From Actinomycetales bacterium (GTDB lineage Bacteria > Actinomycetota > Actinomycetes > Actinomycetales > Dermabacteraceae), in the NCBI GenBank assembly GCA_012799425.1, contig JAAZLF010000465.1, forward strand, positions 1 through 5,640: DNA of 5,640 nucleotides. The letters are read 5' to 3'. This document shows, piece by piece, positions 1 to 4,838 of the stretch (position 1 is the stretch's first letter; each line of letters begins with the position of its first letter). The notes under the pieces were generated by a model. That model had not been told where the DNA came from. It saw only the letters and a program-made list of their open reading frames with translations, and did not search any database. The translations under genes were made by a program, and so were the position numbers.

Positions 1-782
1 CCCCGAAGGTCCCGGCGGCCGACGCGACGCTGCGCCTGCTCACCTTCCTCGCCTCGACCCGCGCCCCGGTCCCCGCCGCCCGGATCGCCGAGCAGCTCGA
101 TCTGCCGCGCTCGCGCACCTACGACCTGCTGTCCGCCCTGGTCGAGCACGGCTATGTGATGCATCTGGGGCAGGAGCGGGCGTACGGGCTGGGCCCCGCC
201 GCCCATGAGCTCTCCGGCGCCTACCTGCGGCAGGAGCCGCTTGCCCGGATCGGCCGCCGCGTGATCGAGGCGATGGTCGACGAGGTGGGGGAGTCGGGGC
301 ACCTGGCGGTGCTGCACGGCCGCGACGTGCTCTACATCGTCGAGGAGCGCGCCCGGAACCGTCCCAGCCTGGTCACCGATGTGGGGGTGAGGCTGCCGGC
401 CCATTTGACCGCGAGCGGCCGCGCGATCCTCGCCGAGCTCCCTCCGGTGCAGCTGCGCGCCCTGTTCGGCACGCGCGGCGACTTCACCTCGCGCACGGCC
501 GTGCCCGGCCCGGAGGGCCCCCGCGATCTGCGGGAGTTGCTCACCCGGGTGCGGGCCGAGGGGATCGCGCACGAGAGCGGGGAGGTCACCGAGGAGCTGG
601 GCTCTGTCGCGGCGGCGGTGCACGACCATGCGGGCTGGCCCGCGGCCTCGGTCGCGCTCACCTTCGAGGACGCGCGCACGCCCGAGGCCGCTCGCGAGCG
701 CTGTGCGCACGCGGTGCGCGCCGCCGCCGTGGAGATCACCCGCCGCCTGGGAGGGCGCCGCCCCTCACCCTCGAGACCCTGA
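1..782 (+). CDS. IclR-family transcriptional regulator, 5'-truncated by the window (candidate hut regulator)
   Basis: The reading frame is open from the first full codon at position 3 to a TGA at 780-782, giving 259 visible residues; the true start lies upstream and probably only some 10-20 residues are missing. Visible residues about 7-60 form a winged helix-turn-helix (ATLRLLTFLA, then RIAEQLDLPRSRTYDLLSAL, then a wing ending ERAYGLG). The rest is an IclR effector-binding domain, with the typical LPAHLTASGRAILAELP segment and the later GIAHESGEVTEELGSVAAAV segment. The ATG at 156 is internal, because the DNA-binding domain lies before it. It sits just upstream of hutU in the same direction, and the palindromes before hutU and hutI are of IclR type, so it is the natural candidate for a HutR-like regulator. 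From memory, an IclR-type HutR controls hut genes in Corynebacterium resistens. The family call is firm; the hut assignment is inference. Confidence 0.9.
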   Translation, partial: PKVPAADATLRLLTFLASTRAPVPAARIAEQLDLPRSRTYDLLSALVEHGYVMHLGQERAYGLGPAAHELSGAYLRQEPLARIGRRVIEAMVDEVGESGHLAVLHGRDVLYIVEERARNRPSLVTDVGVRLPAHLTASGRAILAELPPVQLRALFGTRGDFTSRTAVPGPEGPRDLRELLTRVRAEGIAHESGEVTEELGSVAAAVHDHAGWPAASVALTFEDARTPEAARERCAHAVRAAAVEITRRLGGRRPSPSRP

Positions 783-796
783 CTCTCCCCTGGGCG

Positions 797-839
797 CCCG
801 GCCGTCACCATGGCCACCCTCGCCATGGTGACCGCCGGG
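797..839 (+). terminator. Strong hairpin after the IclR gene, probable U-tract-less terminator
   Basis: Bases 797-802 (CCCGGC) pair with 834-839 (GCCGGG), and 804-814 pair with 822-832 (GTCACCATGGC with GCCATGGTGAC). A single C/C mismatch (803/833) interrupts the stem, giving 17 pairs around a 7-nt loop. It begins 15 nt after the stop codon. No run of T follows (GTTATGAG), so it is not a canonical intrinsic terminator, but such hairpins are common at actinobacterial gene ends. It could alternatively be a protein-binding site or an mRNA-stabilising 3' end. Confidence 0.65.
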
Positions 840-914
840 TTATGAGTGTCGTGCTTCCATCAATGGCACCAGGGTGCACATCACCGAGGAGCAATGGGGT
901 GGGGCGGGACCCTC

Positions 915-930
915 GTCCGGTATGCCGGAC
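915..930. promoter_or_regulatory. Palindromic operator before hutU (IclR-type)
   Basis: GTCCGG-TATG-CCGGAC is a perfect 6-bp inverted repeat with a 4-bp centre, followed by AGATG. The same arms and the same trailing AGATG recur before hutI at 4769-4784. The 14-bp core TCCGGTATGCCGGA has the length and symmetry of IclR-family operators and resembles the corynebacterial HutR motif as I remember it (TCTGwwATwCCAGA). Its centre lies about 62 bp upstream of the proposed hutU transcription start. Binding by the upstream IclR protein is inferred. Confidence 0.7.
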
Positions 931-949
931 AGATGCGGCGTGGATGGTC

Positions 950-978
950 TTCACCCTGCTCGGCGGCGGTGGTGTCCT
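950..978 (+). promoter_or_regulatory. Proposed hutU promoter
   Basis: TTCACC (950-955) and TGTCCT (973-978) are separated by 17 bp, with a likely start near 985 and a leader of about 35 nt before the hutU ATG. The -10 box is poor (second base G rather than A), and the call leans on geometry: both boxes lie at the same offset from the palindrome as the -35 and -10 candidates of hutI. A weak -10 beside an upstream operator suits an activator-dependent promoter. Confidence 0.4.
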
Positions 979-1009
979 GGTGCGAGCACCACGAGCAGCC
1001 CTCGACCCT

Positions 1010-1013
1010 GGAG
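1010..1013 (+). promoter_or_regulatory. Ribosome binding site that fixes the hutU start
   Basis: GGAG lies 6 nt before the ATG at 1020. The same frame stays open to an earlier ATG at 846, but that would put the palindrome and promoter inside the gene and add 58 residues with no resemblance to urocanase. Confidence 0.75.
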
Positions 1014-1019
1014 CCGAAG

Positions 1020-2702
1020 ATGCCCCTCCCCGGAGCCCGTCCCGTCCGCGCCGCCCGCGGCACCGCCCTCAGCGCCAAGTCCTGGCAGACCGAGGCCCCG
1101 CTGCGCATGCTCATGAACAACCTCGACCCCGAGGTCGCCGAGCGCCCCGACGACCTGGTCGTCTACGGCGGCACCGGCCGCGCGGCCCGCTCCTGGGAGG
1201 CCTTCGACGCGATCGTCGAGACGCTGAAGGACCTCGAGGACGACGAGACCCTGCTGGTCCAGTCCGGCAAGCCGGTGGGCGTGCTGCGCACGAACGAGTG
1301 GGCCCCGCGCGTGCTGCTGGCCAACTCGAACCTCGTCGGCGACTGGGCGACCTGGCCCGAGTTCCGCCGGCTCGAGGCCGAAGGCCTGATGATGTACGGC
1401 CAGATGACCGCCGGGTCCTGGATCTACATCGCCACCCAGGGCATCCTCCAGGGCACCTTCGAGACCTTCGCCGCCGTGGCCAGGAAGCGCTTCGGCGGCA
1501 CGCTGGCGGGCACGATCACCCTCACCGGCGGCTGCGGCGGCATGGGCGGCGCACAGCCCCTCGCGGTGACCCTCAACGACGGCGTGTGCCTGATCGTGGA
1601 CGTGGACCGCACCCGCCTCGAGCGCCGCGTCGCCAAGCGCTACTGCCATGAGATCGCGGACGATCTCGACGACGCTGTCGCTCGCGCGAACGCCGCGAAG
1701 GCGGCGGAGCAGGGTCTGTCGATCGGGATCGTCGGCAACGCGGCGGAGGTCTTCCCCGCTCTGCTCGCGCGCCATAGGGCCGGCGATCTGCACATCGACG
1801 TGGTCACCGACCAGACCTCCGCCCACGACCCGCTCAGCTACCTGCCTGCCGAGATCGCCGTCGAGGACTGGCAGCGCGAGGCCGAGGCCGACCAGGAGGG
1901 CTTCACCAAGAAGGCTCGGGAGTCCATGGCCCGCCAGGTCCGGGCCATGGTCGAGTTCCAGGACGCCGGCGCCGAGGTGTTCGACTACGGCAACTCGATC
2001 CGCGACGAGGCCCGGCATGCCGGCTACGACCGGGCGTTCGAGCTCCCCGGCTTCGTGCCCGCCTACATCCGGCCCCTGTTCTGCGAGGGCCTGGGCCCGT
2101 TCCGCTGGGTGGCGCTCTCCGGCGATCCCGAGGACATCGCCGTCACCGACGCGGCGCTCAAGGAGCTGTTCCCCGAGAACGAGCACCTGCACCGCTGGCT
2201 CGACGCCGCTGAGGAGTTCGTCGAGTTCGAGGGGCTGCCGGCACGTATCTGCTGGCTCGGCTACGGCGAGCGGCATCGCGCCGGGCTGCTGTTCAACGAC
2301 CTGGTGCGCGAGGGCAGGGTCGCCGCGCCGATCGTCATCGGCCGGGACCACCTCGACTCGGGCTCGGTCGCCTCGCCGTACCGCGAGACCGAGTCCATGC
2401 TCGACGGCTCCGACGCGATCGCGGATTGGCCGCTGCTGAACGCCCTGACCGCCGCCTCCTCCGGAGCGACCTGGGTGTCCCTCCACCACGGCGGCGGCGT
2501 GGGCATCGGCCGGTCGATCCACGCCGGTCAGGTCGGTCTGGCCGACGGCACTCCGCTCGCCGCCCGGAAGCTCGAGCGCCTGCTGACCAACGATCCCGCG
2601 ATGGGCGTCATCCGCCACGTCGACGCCGGCTACTCCCGCGCCGACGACGTCGCCCGCGAGCGCGGCGTGCGGGTGCCGATGGCCCCGATGCACCGGGACT
2701 GA
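1020..2702 (+). CDS. hutU: Urocanate hydratase (urocanase)
   Basis: Second step of histidine breakdown in the cytoplasm: it adds water to urocanate, giving 4-imidazolone-5-propanoate, using tightly bound NAD+. The product is 560 residues, normal for the family. Early landmarks are [11 protein letters not shown] and a [11 protein letters not shown] block from residue 126. Nucleotide-binding glycines follow in GGCGGMGG (170-177) and GNAAEV (from 239). The urocanase signature [16 protein letters not shown] contains Cys411, matching the conserved active-site cysteine (Cys410 in Pseudomonas putida, from memory). The conserved C-terminal [10 protein letters not shown] starts at 488. In the first block the usual YIGTQG reads YIATQG, a mild substitution. 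The ATG at 1020 was chosen for its GGAG and because homology begins just after it. Upstream lie a palindromic operator and proposed promoter; downstream it converges on a lipoprotein gene, so it appears to be transcribed alone. Confidence 0.97.
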   Translation: MPLPGARPVRAARGTALSAKSWQTEAPLRMLMNNLDPEVAERPDDLVVYGGTGRAARSWEAFDAIVETLKDLEDDETLLVQSGKPVGVLRTNEWAPRVLLANSNLVGDWATWPEFRRLEAEGLMMYGQMTAGSWIYIATQGILQGTFETFAAVARKRFGGTLAGTITLTGGCGGMGGAQPLAVTLNDGVCLIVDVDRTRLERRVAKRYCHEIADDLDDAVARANAAKAAEQGLSIGIVGNAAEVFPALLARHRAGDLHIDVVTDQTSAHDPLSYLPAEIAVEDWQREAEADQEGFTKKARESMARQVRAMVEFQDAGAEVFDYGNSIRDEARHAGYDRAFELPGFVPAYIRPLFCEGLGPFRWVALSGDPEDIAVTDAALKELFPENEHLHRWLDAAEEFVEFEGLPARICWLGYGERHRAGLLFNDLVREGRVAAPIVIGRDHLDSGSVASPYRETESMLDGSDAIADWPLLNALTAASSGATWVSLHHGGGVGIGRSIHAGQVGLADGTPLAARKLERLLTNDPAMGVIRHVDAGYSRADDVARERGVRVPMAPMHRD

Positions 2703-2734
2703 GCCCGGCGCCTCCGCTCACCCTCCGGGGTCGC

Positions 2735-3241
2735 TCACTCCACGACGACGGTGATCTCGACGGGGTCGACCGGGGGGTCGAGGGTGCCCGTGCTCTGGTC
2801 GCAGTCCTCGGCGATCGCGGCGCGCGTGCAGTACAGCACCCTCACCGTGGTGGTCCCGGCCCGCTCACCGGTCAGCTCCACGGCATAGGGCATCGACGCC
2901 CCGGGGGCGTCCTCGGCCTCCGCGGTGCCGTGCACCTCCTCGCCCATCACGACCTCCGCCGCGGCGACGGCCTCGTCGGTCTGCGAGACCACGCCCCAGT
3001 CGTCGCCGACCCCCTGGCTCCCCCTCCCGAGGGAGATCTGCGCCGTCTCGCCGGCCGCGAGGTGCACCTCCGTCGTCCCCTGCGCGAGGAGCTCGCCCTC
3101 TGCGCCGTCATCGCCGCTGAGCACGCCGCAGCCAGCCAGCAACAGCACCGCGGCGACGGTGGTCAGCGCGCGCGCCGTGTGTCGACGCCCGGGGGAGCAG
3201 GCGGCGGATGCGTCGGCATCGAGGTGGGCGGTGAGGGTCAT
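2735..3241 (-). CDS. Secreted lipoprotein of 168 aa, possibly chagasin-like (I42) protease inhibitor
   Basis: The N-terminus has arginines at 19-20 and 24, a hydrophobic stretch (about 25-36) and a lipobox L35-A36-G37-C38, so the mature protein should be lipidated on Cys38 and held on the outer face of the membrane. AGGAG sits 5 nt before the ATG. A Gly/Asp/Glu-rich tether (39-52) leads to a beta-rich domain: TTEVHLAAGETAQISL (56-71), GDDWGVVSQTDEAV (79-92), then an AGTTTVRVLYCTR strand and a final VEITVVV strand. Strand order, the conserved-looking Trp82 and the late GT..v.vlY.tR segment resemble chagasin-type inhibitors of papain-like proteases. The inhibitory loops NPTTG, GxGG and RPW are not preserved. 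Cys138 and Cys147 may form a disulfide. It is divergent from the calpain-type protease operon, which is why an inhibitor or immunity role is worth considering. The lipoprotein call is secure; the fold is tentative. Confidence 0.85.
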   Translation of the reverse strand: MTLTAHLDADASAACSPGRRHTARALTTVAAVLLLAGCGVLSGDDGAEGELLAQGTTEVHLAAGETAQISLGRGSQGVGDDWGVVSQTDEAVAAAEVVMGEEVHGTAEAEDAPGASMPYAVELTGERAGTTTVRVLYCTRAAIAEDCDQSTGTLDPPVDPVEITVVVE

Positions 3242-3246
3242 CGCTG

Positions 3247-3251
3247 CTCCT
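3247..3251 (-). promoter_or_regulatory. Ribosome binding site of the lipoprotein gene
   Basis: On the minus strand this reads AGGAG, 5 nt before the ATG at 3241-3239. It supports that start despite the rather long (about 25-residue) n-region ahead of the hydrophobic core. Confidence 0.7.
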
Positions 3252-3261
3252 GGCGTGTCGG

Positions 3262-3277
3262 TCCGGGGCTCCGGGGC
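3262..3277. repeat. Tandem 8-mer, two copies
   Basis: TCCGGGGC occurs twice back to back (3262-3269, 3270-3277), in the presumed upstream region of the lipoprotein gene. It could be chance in GC-rich DNA or a pair of protein-binding half-sites. Confidence 0.5.
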
Positions 3278-3325
3278 GTACGGGTCCCAGTCTTCCAGAG
3301 CGGCCCGCAGAGATCTGCTAGAGGG

Positions 3326-3345
3326 GATGGGGAGTCCTCCCCATC
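3326..3345. repeat. Perfect inverted repeat in the divergent intergenic region
   Basis: GATGGGGA (3326-3333) and TCCCCATC (3338-3345) form an exact 8-bp stem around GTCC. It lies between the divergent lipoprotein and protease operons, about 75 nt before the small gene's start, so an operator shared by both directions or a 5'-leader hairpin are both possible. A second, weaker palindrome, GCAGA-GA-TCTGC, lies just upstream at 3307-3318. I saw no convincing -10/-35 pair on either strand here. Confidence 0.6.
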
Positions 3346-3387
3346 GACGGCGGCGTCAGAGCGCACGAGAATCGTCCCGTGACGTCG

Positions 3388-3407
3388 ACGCGAGGACACG
3401 CGAGGAC
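3388..3407. repeat. Tandem 10-mer just before the ribosome binding site
   Basis: ACGCGAGGAC is repeated exactly and without a gap (3388-3397, 3398-3407), immediately followed by AGGAG. Each copy contains AGGA, so the repeat multiplies Shine-Dalgarno-like sequence ahead of the gene at 3419. It may be a replication-slippage duplication. Confidence 0.7.
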
Positions 3408-3412
3408 AGGAG
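3408..3412 (+). promoter_or_regulatory. Ribosome binding site of the 101-aa gene
   Basis: AGGAG, 6 nt before the ATG at 3419. Good spacing makes this small gene credible and fixes its start. Confidence 0.75.
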
Positions 3413-3418
3413 CGGATC

Positions 3419-3724
3419 ATGGCGGGCGAGGAACAGGTGGCGATCATGCTGGGAGCGGTCACGCCCTGGAGGGATCTGCAGCTGGCGATCAAGGGGTTCT
3501 CGGGTGAGCCGGAGGCCTCCTACGCGAAGGTGATCGTGCGGCGCGGGGAGGAGTCGCAGCTGGTGCGCCTCGAGCTCGGGGAGGAGGCCGAGGTCGAGGA
3601 GGGTCTGAGCATCCGTCTGGACGAGGTGCCGCCGCCGTCGCGCCCGCAGGACGGTCCCGTGCCGACGGGCAGGGGGCGCGTGCTGATCACGGTCCGCACC
3701 GATGACGGGAGCGGTGCGCGATGA
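3419..3724 (+). CDS. Small beta-rich protein of unknown function, coupled to the WXG100-calpain protease
   Basis: A 101-residue protein I do not recognise. It has no signal peptide, membrane segment or cysteine. Predicted from sequence pattern, it is a run of short beta strands: EQVAIMLG (5-12), LQLAIKGF, YAKVIVRRG, SQLVRLELG, an EVEEGLSIRLDEV hairpin, then a Pro-rich loop and a final GRVLITVR strand near the C-terminus. This vaguely recalls small actinobacterial beta-sandwich proteins such as DUF6406, without a firm match. It has a good ribosome site, and its stop overlaps the next gene's start by 4 nt (ATGA), so the two are very likely co-translated and work together. Genes in this position next to type VII secretion effectors often encode chaperones, partners or immunity factors; which, if any, applies here is unknown. 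Confidence 0.8.
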   Translation: MAGEEQVAIMLGAVTPWRDLQLAIKGFSGEPEASYAKVIVRRGEESQLVRLELGEEAEVEEGLSIRLDEVPPPSRPQDGPVPTGRGRVLITVRTDDGSGAR

Positions 3725-4755
3725 CCATGCTCGGCGCCGATCCGCACATGCTCCGTGCACACGCGGAGGTGATGCGTACCGGCGCGATCTCGCTGCGGGG
3801 GTGCCTCTCCGACGTGGGGTCGGCGGTCCGCTCGGTCGCCTGGGCAGGGCCTGACGCCGAGAAGTTCCGGGCCGAGGCGGAGTCTGCGTTCTCTGCGATG
3901 GAGACGCTGCTCGAGGACATCGACCGCCGCAGCCTCGAGGTCGACGAGCACGCGGAGGAGCAGGATCTCGCCTCGGCAGTCGACGGGAGGGGCGACGCAG
4001 GGCTCGGCGGGAACGAGGCCGACAAGAAGGACCCGGGGGACGCGGAGGGCACCGAGCCTGCGGACGAGGACATCCCGGAGGACGACGAGTCGATCCATCC
4101 AGACAACTCCGCTCAGGGTGCTATCGGTGACTGCTACCTGCTCTCGTCCCTGCAGTCCCTCGTCCAGCACGATCCGGACTTCCTGCGTGAGCACGTGGAC
4201 GAGGTGGAGCCGGGCGTCTACGAGGTCACGATGTACGACGAGAGCGGCGATCCGATCGTCTACCGCATCGAGTCCGTCCAGGAGGGCGGGGTGCGCGATG
4301 CCGACGGCGACCAGAGCGTCTACAGCCTCTACGAGCGGGCCTACGCGATGCACCTCGAGGCCCGGGGCGAGGACATCAACGGCGGCTTCCCCAAGGATGC
4401 GATGCAGACGATCACCGGCCAGAACGCCGATGCCTACGGCTCCCTGAGCCTCGACGAGCTCGCCGAGCAGCTCGACCGCGGCAACCTCGTCAACGCCGAC
4501 ACCGGCGGGACGGACGATCCCAGTCACGACGAGATCGTCGGCAACCATGCCTACTCGGTGACCTCCGTGGACACCGAGGCGGGCACCGTCACGGTGACCA
4601 ATCCGTGGGGCGCGGGCAATCCGGACGCCCCGAAGAACGTGACGATGACCTACGAGGAGTACCGGGAGACCTTCGGCCGCACCACGGTGGGCCGCACCGA
4701 GGAGCAGAGCACGCTCGAGCGCATAGGCTTCGGTGACGGGATCGGCTGGTTCTGA
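3721..4755 (+). CDS. WXG100-like domain fused to a calpain-type (C2) cysteine protease
   Basis: A 344-residue two-domain protein. Residues about 1-83 form a helical hairpin of WXG100 (ESAT-6-like) type, with the turn W41-A42-G43 in AWAGPDAEKFRAEAE and a closing HAEEQDLAS helix; this domain normally targets proteins to type VII (Esx) secretion. A very acidic Gly/Asp/Glu linker (about 84-125) follows. The C-terminal part is a clan CA calpain-like protease: the Gln132 oxyanion residue and nucleophile Cys138 in QGAIGDCYLLSS, a SLYERAYAMHLEARG helix typical of calpains, His276 in GNHAYSV and Asn294 in VTNPWG. All catalytic residues are present, so activity is expected. There is no signal peptide, transmembrane segment or visible calcium-binding domain, and no YxxxD/E secretion motif after the WXG helices. 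GGGAG sits 9 nt before the ATG, which overlaps the preceding stop. It is likely a secreted protease effector or toxin; the target is unknown. A housekeeping surface-processing role is the alternative. Confidence 0.92.
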   Translation: MTMLGADPHMLRAHAEVMRTGAISLRGCLSDVGSAVRSVAWAGPDAEKFRAEAESAFSAMETLLEDIDRRSLEVDEHAEEQDLASAVDGRGDAGLGGNEADKKDPGDAEGTEPADEDIPEDDESIHPDNSAQGAIGDCYLLSSLQSLVQHDPDFLREHVDEVEPGVYEVTMYDESGDPIVYRIESVQEGGVRDADGDQSVYSLYERAYAMHLEARGEDINGGFPKDAMQTITGQNADAYGSLSLDELAEQLDRGNLVNADTGGTDDPSHDEIVGNHAYSVTSVDTEAGTVTVTNPWGAGNPDAPKNVTMTYEEYRETFGRTTVGRTEEQSTLERIGFGDGIGWF

Positions 4756-4768
4756 CCTCCCCGGCGCG

Positions 4769-4784
4769 GTCCGGCACCCCGGAC
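4769..4784. promoter_or_regulatory. Palindromic operator before hutI, twin of the hutU site
   Basis: GTCCGG-CACC-CCGGAC followed by AGATG: the arms and trailing bases are identical to the site at 915-930 and only the 4-bp centre differs (CACC against TATG). It begins 13 nt after the protease gene's stop, so on its own it could be mistaken for a terminator hairpin; the twin before hutU argues for a protein-binding site. It may do both. Confidence 0.7.
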
Positions 4785-4803
4785 AGATGGCGGCTGCGGA
4801 CCC

Positions 4804-4832
4804 TGGGTGCTCCTCGGGCCAGCCCGTAGCCT
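4804..4832 (+). promoter_or_regulatory. Proposed leaderless promoter of hutI
   Basis: TAGCCT (4827-4832) fits the actinobacterial TAnnnT -10 pattern and ends 6 nt before the hutI ATG, placing the transcription start on or next to the A of the start codon. A weak -35 (TGGGTG, 4804-4809) lies 17 bp upstream. The palindrome centre is about 62 bp upstream of the start, the same as for hutU. Confidence 0.5.
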
Positions 4833-4838
4833 CGGGCC

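Noticed and set aside
156..782. ATG at 156 as the start of the IclR gene
   Set aside because: The frame is open to the window edge, and the winged helix-turn-helix lies upstream of this codon.
846..1019. 58-residue N-terminal extension of hutU from the ATG at 846
   Set aside because: It would bury the operator and promoter in coding sequence, lacks urocanase resemblance and makes the protein longer than the family; the ATG at 1020 has a good GGAG.
951..2693. Long 580-codon open frame on the minus strand over hutU
   Set aside because: It is a GC-driven shadow antisense to an unambiguous hutU, low in complexity and with no recognisable domain.
2700..2730. Terminator between the convergent hutU and lipoprotein genes
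   Set aside because: Only 5-bp stems are possible (TGAGC/GCTCA with an 11-nt loop, or CCCGG/CCGGG with a 16-nt loop) and there is no T-tract; too weak to call.
3520..4548. Long minus-strand open frame (342 codons) over the protease gene
   Set aside because: The plus strand encodes a protein with intact WXG and calpain motifs; the antisense frame is a codon-bias artefact.
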